Shown here piece after piece: positions 19,110 to 27,848 of a DNA stretch of 64,000 nucleotides. Origin of the DNA: Natrinema marinum (lineage in GTDB: Archaea; Halobacteriota; Halobacteria; Halobacteriales; Natrialbaceae); contig NZ_CP100763.1 of assembly GCF_024296685.1 (NCBI RefSeq), positions 2,666,001 to 2,730,000 of the forward strand, in the 5' to 3' direction. The position numbers and the translations under genes are program-made. The notes beneath the pieces were generated by a model. It made no database searches. It was not told where the DNA came from and was given only the letters and a program-made list of their open reading frames with translations. Position 1 is the stretch's first letter. Each line of letters begins with the position of its first letter.

Positions 19110-20984
19110 ATGAACGTCGTGCCGGACACGAGCGTGGTCATCGACGGCCGCGTCTCGGCGACTATCGAAGACGGGCAGTTCGAGGGAGCGACGATCTGCG
19201 TCCCCGAGGCGGTCGTCGCGGAACTCGAGGCGCAGGCCAACGACGGGATCGACAGCGGCTGGGACGGACTCGAGGAACTCCAGCGGCTGGCCGATCTGGC
19301 CGACGACGGCACCATCGACCTCGAGTACGTCGGCGAGCGGCCCAACGCCATCGAGCGGGGCCACGCCTCCGAGGGCGAGATCGACGCCCTGATTCGGGAC
19401 CTCGCGGAGGACCTCGACGCGACCTTCGTCACGAGCGACATCGTGCAAGCCGAGGTCGCGAAAGCGAAGGGGCTGGACGTAGAGCACGTCTCCCCTGAGG
19501 TTCGGCGGGTCGGCACGCTCGCGATCGAGGAGTTCTTCGACGACCAGACGATGAGCGTCCACCTGAAGACCGACGCCGTCCCGAAGGCCAAGCGCGGCGA
19601 ACTCGATGCAATGCGCTACGAATCGATCGCCGAGGAGCCACTCGACGAGGCGACGATGGACGAGTACGCCCGCGAGGTCGTCGACGGCGCGAAGGAAGCC
19701 CCGGACGGTTTCATCGAGCTTTCGGAACCGGGGATGAAGATCGTCCAGTTCCGGGACTACCGGATCGCGATCGGTCGGCCGCCCTTTTCCGACGGCATCG
19801 AGATCACGGCCGTCCGCCCGATCGCCCAGACCGACATCGAAGACTACGAGCACGCCGACGAGTTGAAAGAGCGGCTGCTCGAGCGCCAGCGCGGCGTCCT
19901 CATCTCCGGCGCGCCCGGCGCGGGGAAATCGACGTTCGCGCAGGCGGTCGCCCGCTATATCGCAGACCACGACTACTCGGTCAAGACGATGGAGAAGCCT
20001 CGCGACTTGCAGGTCGGCCCCGACATCACCCAGTACACGGAACTGGGCGGCCAGATGGCGAAGACCGCCGACGCCCTGCTGATGGTCCGGCCCGATTACA
20101 CCATCTACGACGAGGTCCGCAAGACGGACGATTTCGAGGTGTTCTCGGACATGCGGCTGGCCGGCGTCGGCATGATCGGCGTCGTTCACGCGACCCGGCC
20201 AATCGACTCGCTCCAGCGGCTCGTCGGCCGCGTCGAACTCGGGATGATCCCCCAGGTCGTCGACACCGTCGTCTACATCGAGGCCGGCGAGGTCGAGACC
20301 GTCTACGACGTGAAAACGGAGGTCAAGGTGCCCGCCGGCCTCACCGAGGAAGACCTCGCCCGCCCCGTCATTCAGGTGACGAACTTCCAGACCGGCGAGC
20401 CCGAGTACGAGATCTACACCTTCAACCGCCAGGTCGTCACCGTCCCGCTCAAAGACGAGGAGGGCGGCCCCGGCAGCGAGTCCGGCGTCGACCGCATCGC
20501 CAAACAGGAGATCGAACGCGAGATCCGCTCGATCGCGCGGGGCTACGTCGACGTCGAACTCAAGAGCCAGGACAAAGCCGTCGTCTACGTCGAAGAAGAC
20601 GACATCTCGAGCGTCATCGGCAAGGGCGGCGGCCGGATCACCGACGTCGAGAACCGTCTGGGGATCAACATCGACGTCCGCACCCACGACGAGAACCCCA
20701 ACTACGGCGCGGGCGGCGCTGCCGGCGGCGGCGCGAACGCCGACGGCGGCAGTGCGTCGCAGGCCGGTCAGATGGTCCAGCCCGAGATCACCTCGAGACA
20801 CATCGTCATCCCCGTCGACGGCAACCACGGCGAGACCGTCGAGGTGCAGGCTGCCGGCGACTACCTCTTCACCGCGACGGTGAGCCGCGGCGGCGAGATC
20901 CAGGTGTCGCGCGGCAGCGCGATCGCGGAGGAACTCGAGCGAGCGATCGATCGGAAGGATCCGATCACGATCGTTCCGTCATAA
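19110..20984 (+). CDS. PIN domain-KH domain ATPase (PINA-like)
   Basis: The 624-residue protein starts with a PIN nuclease fold (1-125), with acidic residues Asp6, Asp92 and Asp110 in MNVVPDTSVVIDG, EGEIDALI and TSDIVQAE. A PilT-like ATPase follows, with Walker A GAPGAGKST at 267-275, and then a KH-like segment near residue 515 (VIGKGGGRI). This order matches archaeal PINA proteins, for which a Sulfolobus member was reported to migrate Holliday junctions. A TATA-like CCCTTATGG at 19079-19087 gives a leaderless start at 19110. A Gly/Ala-rich linker sits near residues 535-555. Confidence 0.88.
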   Translation: MNVVPDTSVVIDGRVSATIEDGQFEGATICVPEAVVAELEAQANDGIDSGWDGLEELQRLADLADDGTIDLEYVGERPNAIERGHASEGEIDALIRDLAEDLDATFVTSDIVQAEVAKAKGLDVEHVSPEVRRVGTLAIEEFFDDQTMSVHLKTDAVPKAKRGELDAMRYESIAEEPLDEATMDEYAREVVDGAKEAPDGFIELSEPGMKIVQFRDYRIAIGRPPFSDGIEITAVRPIAQTDIEDYEHADELKERLLERQRGVLISGAPGAGKSTFAQAVARYIADHDYSVKTMEKPRDLQVGPDITQYTELGGQMAKTADALLMVRPDYTIYDEVRKTDDFEVFSDMRLAGVGMIGVVHATRPIDSLQRLVGRVELGMIPQVVDTVVYIEAGEVETVYDVKTEVKVPAGLTEEDLARPVIQVTNFQTGEPEYEIYTFNRQVVTVPLKDEEGGPGSESGVDRIAKQEIEREIRSIARGYVDVELKSQDKAVVYVEEDDISSVIGKGGGRITDVENRLGINIDVRTHDENPNYGAGGAAGGGANADGGSASQAGQMVQPEITSRHIVIPVDGNHGETVEVQAAGDYLFTATVSRGGEIQVSRGSAIAEELERAIDRKDPITIVPS

Positions 20985-21044
20985 GCGCACGAACCGCAAA
21001 CGAACGGAGAGAGTGAGCGGTTTTTAGTGTCTGACGCGAGCGGC

Positions 21045-22106
21045 TCAGACCGACCACATTCCTTCTTCTCGATCGAGCAGCGAAACCACGACGACGTGCG
21101 GGAGCGTCAACACGGCGATCGCGACCAGATACACGGCGAGAACGGCGGGGACGGTCGCAGGCGTCCGTGGGACGGCGAACCAGATACCGGCGAGGACGGC
21201 CAGCGCGGCGATGGTCAGCGGTGCCGCGTCGCGGGCGAAGCGACGAAATGCGATCCGAATCGCGCCGCGCTCGAGGGCCGCGCCGGCGACGGGATCCACG
21301 AGCATCGTTCTGAGGACGTGTCGGAGCGAGTGCCAGCAACAGAAGTAGAGCCCGATCGCGAGGATCGGCGGCACGACGGCGAAGTAGCAGACGAGGCCGA
21401 TCGTCTCCGCGGCGTCGACGAACCACGGCCACCGCTCACCGGGGCTCGTTCGACGGACCCCGAGGAGAAGCGAAAGCGCGATCAGGGACCCGAACCCGAA
21501 CGTCACGGCCGCCCGGACCGCCGGTGTGAAGATCGGCTCGAGCGCGGTCGCCGCGTCGGCGTCGAACAGCCCGACGAGCGTCTCGGCGACGAACGCGTAC
21601 TGCGATGGGAAGGCGACCAGCGGGACGAGCATCGGGATACCGCCCCTGACGAGGAGGGCGAGCAGCCGGCTGGCTCGCGTCTCGAGGTGGTCGGCGCCGA
21701 CGAACGCGAGGAGCGCGTAGACATCGCCCTGTCCCCAGTGGACGAGCGTGACGAGGACGAACGAGACGAACGCAGCGGCGGGCGCGAGAACCCAGACGAC
21801 GGCGTACGCGCCCCCGAGGAGCAGATAGAGGACGCCGACGGCGGCAAGCGACCGCGGAGTCACCGGGTCGTCTCGGACCCGCGGTAACACGAGGTGGTCG
21901 ACGGCGCCGTGGGGAAGGCCGAGAACGACGACGCTGACCGCCAACGGCACGTACTGGTAGACGAGCGGCGGCGACCCGAACGCGATCGTCGCCACGGCGG
22001 CGACGGCGAGCAGCGAGCCGACGCCAAGGCTCAACCGCGCGGCCCGCGATCGGCGCTTGGACCCCGCTCGCACGTCGGCGCGCCCGTCGATCGCGTCACC
22101 ACTCAT
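21045..22106 (-). CDS. brp: Brp/Blh beta-carotene 15,15'-dioxygenase
   Basis: This membrane enzyme cleaves beta-carotene to two retinals, the chromophore for the rhodopsins next door. The 353-residue protein has about eight hydrophobic segments and the family histidines in GLPHGAVDH (66 and 71), LVHWGQGD and CCWHSLRH, which bind iron. Its start overlaps the crtY stop by 11 bases, so the two genes are translationally linked: lycopene to beta-carotene, then to retinal. The N-terminal 25 residues are basic. Confidence 0.93.
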   Translation of the reverse strand: MSGDAIDGRADVRAGSKRRSRAARLSLGVGSLLAVAAVATIAFGSPPLVYQYVPLAVSVVVLGLPHGAVDHLVLPRVRDDPVTPRSLAAVGVLYLLLGGAYAVVWVLAPAAAFVSFVLVTLVHWGQGDVYALLAFVGADHLETRASRLLALLVRGGIPMLVPLVAFPSQYAFVAETLVGLFDADAATALEPIFTPAVRAAVTFGFGSLIALSLLLGVRRTSPGERWPWFVDAAETIGLVCYFAVVPPILAIGLYFCCWHSLRHVLRTMLVDPVAGAALERGAIRIAFRRFARDAAPLTIAALAVLAGIWFAVPRTPATVPAVLAVYLVAIAVLTLPHVVVVSLLDREEGMWSV

Positions 22107-22881
22107 CGGAACTCGTCGCCAACTGCCGGGACTCGCCCGTCCGTTCCGGCAGTCCGTCGAATCGCTCGAGCACCCAGACGTACAGGACGAGTCCTTGAAC
22201 GACGAAGAGGTTGGTCACGAGGAAGAACAGCGCCTCTTCGATGGGAAGTCCGAGGAGCGCGTACCCCGTGGTGTGCGCGTCGGAGATGACCCAGACGCCG
22301 AGTTCGATCGCGATCCGGTCGACGAGCCAGAGATACAGCGTCGGGACGGCGATCGCGACCAGCAGCGACCTGCGGACCGTCCACAGGTACGTCGATCCGA
22401 ACCCCCACTGAACGGCGAGGACCGGCCCGGCCCAGAGGAACAGCCAGCCCAGGTAGTACGTGGAGAGATCGCCGAACAGTAGCAGCAGGCCGACGACGGC
22501 GACCGCCAGCCCGCCGGCGACGCCGAGCAGCCGGTGTCGGCGGGGGAGCGTCAGCGGCCGGTCGGCGGCCGGTCGCACCTGAAACAGCCAGAGCGCGGTC
22601 AGGATCGGCTGGAGGACGAAGAAGAGGTACTCCTCGATCGGCGTGTGCCAGACGGTCGCGAGCACTGCTCCGTCCCCGTACCACCAGACGCCGGCGGGAA
22701 TGAGGTGGTTCGTAAACGGCGTCGTGTAGGCGACCGCGAGGAGGATCACGATGCCGAGGCCCGAGAGGGGGCGAAGGCCCAACCAGACGCGGTCGCGCCG
22801 GACCGCAAGCGACCACAGAATCAGGATTGGCGGCAGCAGGAAGGCGACGTGGATTCCGAGGTACGTGATCGGGATGGTCAT
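22096..22881 (-). CDS. crtY: Lycopene beta-cyclase, CrtYcd/CarR type
   Basis: The archaeal integral-membrane lycopene cyclase turns lycopene into beta-carotene. At 261 residues it consists of two homologous halves, each with its signature: HTPIEEYLFF (PIEE at 81-84) and GLPIEEALFF (PIEE at 213-216). It has seven or so membrane helices. It is directly upstream of, and overlaps, brp, forming a two-gene retinal operon. The gap of 201 bases to the halorhodopsin stop codon could hold its own promoter, but no clear TATA box stands out. Confidence 0.93.
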   Translation of the reverse strand: MTIPITYLGIHVAFLLPPILILWSLAVRRDRVWLGLRPLSGLGIVILLAVAYTTPFTNHLIPAGVWWYGDGAVLATVWHTPIEEYLFFVLQPILTALWLFQVRPAADRPLTLPRRHRLLGVAGGLAVAVVGLLLLFGDLSTYYLGWLFLWAGPVLAVQWGFGSTYLWTVRRSLLVAIAVPTLYLWLVDRIAIELGVWVISDAHTTGYALLGLPIEEALFFLVTNLFVVQGLVLYVWVLERFDGLPERTGESRQLATSSDEW

Positions 22882-23082
22882 GAGCGGGTCGGCGGTGGCC
22901 GTCGGTGCCCCGGGGGAAACGATACCTCCGCGAGCGGAGATACGACCGGGAGCCCAATAGCGGCGTGTCCATACTGGTTAGGGGCACTGGAGACGGTCGA
23001 TCGGACCGGTCGAAGCCGGCGAAGAGCGGCGGTCCGGGCGGAACCCTCTCGCCGACCGCGGATCGATCGCGGACCGGTTCGA

Positions 23083-23958
23083 TCAGTCGTCGCCTGGGAC
23101 GGGACCGGGCGTGCTGGCGCCGTAGTCCGCCCCGCCGGTGATCGCGTCGGGTTCGGCGGCGATGTAGCGCATGGCGACGAACGTCACGACGTACTTCGTG
23201 ATGATGTCGAGGACGCTGTACCCCCAGGAAGTGACGGTGACGCTCAGGACGGCGAACCCTTCGACGCCGAGGGCCCAGAGGATCGGGTAGCCGAACCAGC
23301 CGACGACGGTGAGCAGTTTCAGCGTTCCGAACAGGTCGGCGGTGCCGGTGGTCCGCGCTTCCGCTGTCCAGTCGACGAGGATGACGTAGACGATCACGAG
23401 GAAGAAAATCGACCCCAGGAAGAACCACCACCACCGCAGCACCAGCGAGGACGTGGTCAACGCGGCGGCCAGACCGGTGACGCACATCGCGATCGTGAAC
23501 GCGCAGGTCGTGAGGATCTTCGTCCAGTTCGACCCCGCGATCATCCCGAGCGCGATCAGGATGAACGGGGTCGAGAACGTCCACGTGAGGTAGCGGCCCC
23601 ACATCGTCAGGACGCCGTCCTGTCCGGCCGTCGTCGCACCCGCAGCCGGGTGACCCGGCGGCATCTCGACGATACCCAGAGTCAGCCCCGACGCGAGGCC
23701 CGTGTAACTCGAGATCGAAACGATCGAGATCAACATCAGCGCCATCGCGATCGCCTTCGACCGGGAATCCGTCAGGTTCCGCCCGAGGTAGGCGATCCCG
23801 AGGATCGTGAGCCCGGCCAGAGCGATGTTGAGGACGAACGACAGCGCGAGGAGGGCGTTGTCACCGCCGAAGACGTACTCGAATAGTTCCCGGTCCGTCG
23901 CGCCGTTTTGCAGGACGGCGTTCTGGACGCGGAAACCGAGGGCGTGGGCTGACTGCAT
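23083..23958 (-). CDS. hop: Halorhodopsin, light-driven chloride pump
   Basis: A seven-helix microbial rhodopsin of 291 residues. In helix C, WGRYLTWTFSTPFILIALG carries Thr125, Ser129 and Ala136 at the three key positions (Asp85, Thr89 and Asp96 of bacteriorhodopsin), the TSA motif of inward chloride pumps. Arg122 is kept and the Schiff-base lysine is Lys255 (LDIITK). The overall sequence resembles the Natronomonas halorhodopsin. I chose the ATG at 23958 because a TATA-like box lies about 30 bases upstream; the open frame extends 21 codons further. Confidence 0.95.
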   Translation of the reverse strand: MQSAHALGFRVQNAVLQNGATDRELFEYVFGGDNALLALSFVLNIALAGLTILGIAYLGRNLTDSRSKAIAMALMLISIVSISSYTGLASGLTLGIVEMPPGHPAAGATTAGQDGVLTMWGRYLTWTFSTPFILIALGMIAGSNWTKILTTCAFTIAMCVTGLAAALTTSSLVLRWWWFFLGSIFFLVIVYVILVDWTAEARTTGTADLFGTLKLLTVVGWFGYPILWALGVEGFAVLSVTVTSWGYSVLDIITKYVVTFVAMRYIAAEPDAITGGADYGASTPGPVPGDD

Positions 23959-23984
23959 GAGCGCGGTTCGCTTCACCACCGCGA

Positions 23985-23992
23985 CACATAAA
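23985..23992 (-). promoter_or_regulatory. TATA box of hop
   Basis: On the minus strand this reads TTTATGTG, centred about 30 bases upstream of the ATG at 23958. The spacing implies a leaderless or near-leaderless message. No good copy of the Halobacterium Bat activator site (ACC...ACTAGTT.GG) was seen upstream. Confidence 0.5.
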
Positions 23993-24173
23993 CGACTGTT
24001 CGTCGCGAGCCGGAGACTCACGAGCGGTGACCGAACCGGTGTTCGAGAGCCGTTATCGCGTCGAGCGCGATGGCCGCCCGTCGGTCACTCGCGTTCGAAC
24101 TGTCGACAAAATCGATCGCTGACCGGCCGCGACCGGAGCGTCGCGAGGCCGATGGTCGGAGTCGGTGCCGTCC

Positions 24174-24899
24174 TCAGGCCGGTGCAGCTGTCGGCGAAAC
24201 GGCCCGCTCGAGGACGGTGCGGCTGCGGAGCAGGACCACCCCGAAGCCGACCTTCGCCGAGAGGTCGAGCACCATGAACGCCGCGGTTTCCCAGTATAGC
24301 GGGAGGATACCGAAGGTGCCCTCCGTGCCGAGGATCCAGACCACCGGATAGAGGAGCCACAGCGCGATGACCAGGTTGCGGAGTCGCCCGAACAGCGACG
24401 CCACCTCGGGGGACCGACCGCGCGCGTTCTCGGAGAGCGTCCCGACGAGGACGTACAGCAGGGCGAGCAGGGCGCCGGTGCTGATACCCCACCAAGCGAT
24501 CCGGGTGCCGGGAGTGGCCGCGAACGCCGCGATCGCACCGGTCCCGATCATGAAGACATCGAGGCCGATCAGCGTCGCGATGGTGTTTCGGTTCGCCCCC
24601 GCCAGCAGCGCGAGGTCGAGCAGCAACAACGGCGTCGTGAACAACCAGTCGGCGTAACGCGCCCAGTAGATCGTGAGCGCCTCGTCCCCGACCACGACTT
24701 CGGTGACGCCGAAGCCGGTCGCCATCGCGAAGTACATCGCAGCGGCGATCGTGGTGATGAACGTCGTGATGATGTAGAACTCCTGCATCTTCGGGTCGCG
24801 AACGCCGCGCCCACGGCCGATGAAGTATAGGGTTCCGAGCGTCATCCCGATCGTGCCGATCCACAGCCAGACGGATTCTGCGCCTACTGTTGCGACCAT
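24174..24899 (-). CDS. bop: Bacteriorhodopsin (deltarhodopsin-like), light-driven proton pump
   Basis: A seven-helix retinal protein of 241 residues that pumps protons outward. Helix [19 protein letters not shown], has Arg81, Asp84 (acceptor), Thr88 and Asp95 (donor), the DTD motif. The Schiff-base lysine is Lys216 in LDLSAKVGF, and the release-group glutamates are around 193 and 204. From memory it looks closest to the Haloterrigena deltarhodopsins. There is little N-terminal extension before helix A. It lies 215 bases upstream of hop in the same direction, and each gene has its own TATA box. Confidence 0.97.
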   Translation of the reverse strand: MVATVGAESVWLWIGTIGMTLGTLYFIGRGRGVRDPKMQEFYIITTFITTIAAAMYFAMATGFGVTEVVVGDEALTIYWARYADWLFTTPLLLLDLALLAGANRNTIATLIGLDVFMIGTGAIAAFAATPGTRIAWWGISTGALLALLYVLVGTLSENARGRSPEVASLFGRLRNLVIALWLLYPVVWILGTEGTFGILPLYWETAAFMVLDLSAKVGFGVVLLRSRTVLERAVSPTAAPA

Positions 24900-24920
24900 G
24901 AACGATTCTAAGGCGAGCGA

Positions 24921-24928
24921 ATATATAC
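24921..24928 (-). promoter_or_regulatory. TATA box of bop
   Basis: Minus strand GTATATAT, centred about 26 bases upstream of the bop ATG, predicts a leaderless transcript. Directly upstream on the same strand is GTTAGGCTCAACC (24931-24943), whose GTT..AAC ends are inverted; it sits where an activator or BRE contact would lie, but it does not match the classical Bat site. Confidence 0.6.
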
Positions 24929-25064
24929 TGGTTGAGCCTAACGAAATTAAACTCTAGAGTGCCCTGTATAACCGGAAATCTGACGTTGGCTGTGAAATCG
25001 CAGCGTATTTCGGGACGCTCTGTGTCCGGTCGGATAGCCCGAGCGCGGAGCGCCCTCCAGAACG

Positions 25065-25667
25065 ATGACTCAGACTGATCCGAACGACCCGATCGCAGAT
25101 GCGTTGCTCGGCGAATCGACGTACGAACGACTCAGAGTGGAGCGGTACGCGTTGATCAAGCGGCGAATCCCACAGAAACTCCGCTACCAGAGCGGCCTGC
25201 TGTTCGCACTCGCGCTGGTCGTCCCGATCGTCGCGACCTATCCGTCGTCGGTGCAGGCGGCGTTTCCGGGCGGCGATCCGCTGTGGTCGTCGCCGCTCGT
25301 CCTCTGGGTCGGGGTCTCCGCCGGCGGTATTCAACTGGGGACCGCGACCTGTCTCGTCGCGGTCGCGATCGCGCGCCGGCGGTACGAACACCATCTCTCG
25401 GAGTCGCAGGTACACGCGCTGTTGAACGTCGAAGACGTCGCGTCGATGTTCGGACTGGCGACCGGGGGCTTCGCGATCCTGATCACGGTCGGGTTCTTCC
25501 TGGTCGGTCACGCCGGCGTCGACACGTTCACCGCCGTCGTCGAATCCGCGCCTCGAGATCCCTACGGACAGACAGGCGTGTCGGTACCCGTCATCATCGT
25601 CGGTGTCGCGGCAGCGATCAGTTCCTGCGGCGTCTACGCCGTCGGTCGATACCTCTCCCCGGAGTGA
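25065..25667 (+). CDS. Four-helix membrane protein divergent from bop
   Basis: A 200-residue protein with a soluble N-terminus (about 1-45, with YERLRVERYALIKRRI) and four membrane segments at about 46-66, 78-102, 128-148 and 172-194. I do not recognise the family. It faces away from bop across 165 bases that would contain both promoters. That position suggests, but does not prove, a link to opsin expression or energy metabolism. No signal peptide or cofactor motif is visible. Confidence 0.6.
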   Translation: MTQTDPNDPIADALLGESTYERLRVERYALIKRRIPQKLRYQSGLLFALALVVPIVATYPSSVQAAFPGGDPLWSSPLVLWVGVSAGGIQLGTATCLVAVAIARRRYEHHLSESQVHALLNVEDVASMFGLATGGFAILITVGFFLVGHAGVDTFTAVVESAPRDPYGQTGVSVPVIIVGVAAAISSCGVYAVGRYLSPE

Positions 25668-25895
25668 GTGACGGCGCCGGAAACGCCTTTTCCGCCCGGT
25701 TCGTCCCCGAAGCCGTCCAGGAGCGAAGCGAAGCCGCGCCCGTTAGGGTGACAGACGGTCCTGCCGACAGTAGAACGCCGCCTCCACCACGAAACGGGGC
25801 GACAGCAGAGTGGACGAACGGTCACCGAACCGATCGGGACCCGTCCATGTCGGTGCAAACCACACCACCGACTACTAGCTGTTTAAGCATTAGCT

Positions 25896-25904
25896 TCTTA
25901 TATG
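25896..25904 (+). promoter_or_regulatory. TATA-like box of nadE
   Basis: CTTATATGA lies about 50 bases upstream of the nadE ATG, so the leader would be about 20 bases. The rest of the 283-base gap (25668-25950) shows no gene. Confidence 0.45.
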
Positions 25905-25950
25905 AGACAATCGTTTGGAGAAGTAGCGTGAACAAGAGTGATCCCAACGC

Positions 25951-26868
25951 ATGAGCGTAGATAAGAAGACGTTCGTCTACTCCAGTATCGGTCACACGAG
26001 CGGACCGTTTTGCACCGATCACCGGTCGCTCGAGGCGGTCCGCGAGCGGATCGTCGCCGACATTCGGACGACGGTCGCCGATGCGGGTGCGGACGGCGTC
26101 GTCGTCGCGATGAGCGGCGGCATCGACTCGACGCTGACGACGGCGCTGGCAGTCGAGGCCATCGGAGCCGAGAACGTCCTCGGGCTCGGCCTCCCCTGTA
26201 ACATGACCGATGCCGCCCACGTCAGCGACGCCCGCACGATCGCGGAGGGGATGGGCATCGAGTTCGAAGAGATCCAGCTTCGACCGCTGCTCGAGGCCTT
26301 CGAGGAGACCGTCGCGAGCGAACTCGAGTCGCCGGCGAACGACGCGGACCGGCCGAACGAGCGCAACCACGAGATCGGCAACGCAACTGCGCGCCTCCGG
26401 ATGATCACCGCCTACTACGCGGCGAACCGCGGGTCGCGGCTCGTCCTCGGCACCGCAAACCGCTCGGAGGTGTTGCTCGGCTACTTCACCAAGTACGGCG
26501 ACGGCGCGGCCGATGCCTACCCGATCGGCGACCTCTACAAGACCGAGGTCCGCGCGATGGCCAAACACATCGGGCTCCCCCGCCGGATCGTCAGCAAGGA
26601 GCCGACCGCGGGCTTTTGGGCCACCCAGACCGACGCGGGCGAACTCGGCGCGCGGTACGACGATATCGATCCGCTGCTGTACCGGCTCGTCGAAGAAGAT
26701 CGGCCGATCGACGAGGCCGTCGCCGAGTTGCGGATCGACCGCGAGACGGCCGACGAAATCGCCTCGATGCACGCCGGGACCGACCACAAACGGTCGCTGC
26801 CGCCGACGCCGGGGATCGCCAACAGGGGCAACGGCGACTCGGGCGACGGCGCGGACGGACCCGAGTGA
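25951..26868 (+). CDS. nadE: NAD(+) synthase
   Basis: An ATP-dependent enzyme that amidates nicotinic acid adenine dinucleotide in the last step of NAD synthesis. The 305-residue protein has the N-type ATP pyrophosphatase loop SGGIDST at 55-61 and the family blocks LVLGTANRSEVLLGYFTKYGD and YPIGDLYKTEVR. There is no glutaminase domain, so it uses ammonia or a partner for nitrogen. The C-terminal 20 residues are Gly/Asp-rich, a haloarchaeal extension. Confidence 0.95.
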   Translation: MSVDKKTFVYSSIGHTSGPFCTDHRSLEAVRERIVADIRTTVADAGADGVVVAMSGGIDSTLTTALAVEAIGAENVLGLGLPCNMTDAAHVSDARTIAEGMGIEFEEIQLRPLLEAFEETVASELESPANDADRPNERNHEIGNATARLRMITAYYAANRGSRLVLGTANRSEVLLGYFTKYGDGAADAYPIGDLYKTEVRAMAKHIGLPRRIVSKEPTAGFWATQTDAGELGARYDDIDPLLYRLVEEDRPIDEAVAELRIDRETADEIASMHAGTDHKRSLPPTPGIANRGNGDSGDGADGPE

Positions 26869-26887
26869 GTCGGCACCCGAACCCGAG

Positions 26888-27301
26888 TCAGCGTTCGCGG
26901 TCGCCCGCGTACAGCCCCGGATTGCGCCACCAGAACAGCCCCCACGCCAACAGGAAGCCGGCAGCCATCGCGAGGATGTCGAGCAGGAACGACGACAGTC
27001 CCAGATCGGCCACAGCGACGAGCGCGATCGCCGCCCCGGTCGTGGCTCCGCTCACGACGAACAGCACGTCACCGACGATCTTCGTCCGTGAGGCCCTCCA
27101 GTACTCCTGTCGGTCCTCGTCGTACCAGACCCCGACGTAGATCACCACCGGCGACATGGTCGCGATGACCGTGATCGCTCGGTAGGTCTCCGGGAAGACG
27201 GCCGGCACGAGGACGAGCAGATTGAGCAAGTTAGCGACTAACACGGCGAGAAACAGCCCGATCATCAGCCAGCCCCAGCGCGGTAACCGCTCTTTGTCCA
27301 T
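26888..27301 (-). CDS. Four-helix membrane protein, unknown
   Basis: A 137-residue protein with hydrophobic segments at about 9-33, 40-58, 76-100 and 104-127, separated by short charged loops (WYDEDRQEYWRASR). I placed the start at the ATG at 27301, because an AT-rich TATA-like stretch (minus-strand ATTATTTT near 27325-27332) lies 26-30 bases upstream; an upstream in-frame start at 27316 is possible. It converges with nadE and is 43 bases downstream of the winged-helix gene. No family is recognised. Confidence 0.55.
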   Translation of the reverse strand: MDKERLPRWGWLMIGLFLAVLVANLLNLLVLVPAVFPETYRAITVIATMSPVVIYVGVWYDEDRQEYWRASRTKIVGDVLFVVSGATTGAAIALVAVADLGLSSFLLDILAMAAGFLLAWGLFWWRNPGLYAGDRER

Positions 27302-27344
27302 ACCGTGGACGGTCACCGCGAGAAAATAATGCTACCGCTCGACG

Positions 27345-27638
27345 TTATTCCGCGCAGCAGGCGTCCTTCTTCGGGGACTCCTCGACGCCGTTGCCGTCGG
27401 CCGCGACCGGTTCCTCGAGCCGATAGAGACTCTGGCGGGCGTCCGCAAAGTAGATATCCTCGTCGACGATCCCGATCTCCTCGAGTCGCTCGAGCGCGTA
27501 CCGCACCGTCCGGGCCGAGAGCATCGATTCCTCGACGATCTGTTTCTGTGTCAGCGGCCCGTCGTACTCGAGAACCTTGAAGACGAGTTTCGCACTCGGT
27601 GGCAAGTCTTCGATCTCCTCCCCGTCGGTCTCTGCCAT
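27345..27638 (-). CDS. Winged helix-turn-helix regulator
   Basis: A 97-residue one-domain DNA-binding protein. Residues 15-70 (LVFKVLEYDGPLTQKQIVEE..LSARTVRYALERLEEIGIV) form a MarR/TrmB-like winged helix with recognition helix ARTVRYALERL. The tail includes CC near the C-terminus (KKDACCAE), which could bind a metal or sense redox state; this is speculative. A strong TATA box is 28 bases upstream. It may be co-transcribed with the membrane protein downstream. Confidence 0.8.
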   Translation of the reverse strand: MAETDGEEIEDLPPSAKLVFKVLEYDGPLTQKQIVEESMLSARTVRYALERLEEIGIVDEDIYFADARQSLYRLEEPVAADGNGVEESPKKDACCAE

Positions 27639-27662
27639 ACTACGAATCGAAAGGCCCCAGCA

Positions 27663-27670
27663 GTATAAAA
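27663..27670 (-). promoter_or_regulatory. TATA box of the winged-helix gene
   Basis: Minus-strand TTTTATAC, centred 28 bases upstream of the ATG at 27638, implies a leaderless message. The next 60 bases upstream are unusually AT-rich (27690-27732). Confidence 0.65.
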
Positions 27671-27848
27671 GTTGAGCCTTACCCGAACGGCAATTATTAT
27701 ATATTACTATGTATTCTACCGAGTATAATTCTGTTTGAGCCCCCGAACCTCGAGATGTGAAAATTGCGCCCGGGAGGCAGACACATATATGCCGCGGAGA
27801 TTGTGGGGATATCGGACGCGTTCGATCGCGAGGGGACGGCCGAGGCGA

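Noticed and set aside
19104-20828. 574-codon open frame on the minus strand
   Set aside because: It mirrors the PIN-KH ATPase gene, which has recognisable PIN, Walker A and KH motifs; the antisense frame has none.
22534-23886. 450-codon open frame on the plus strand across crtY and hop
   Set aside because: It is antisense to two well-identified genes and consists of low-complexity charged sequence.
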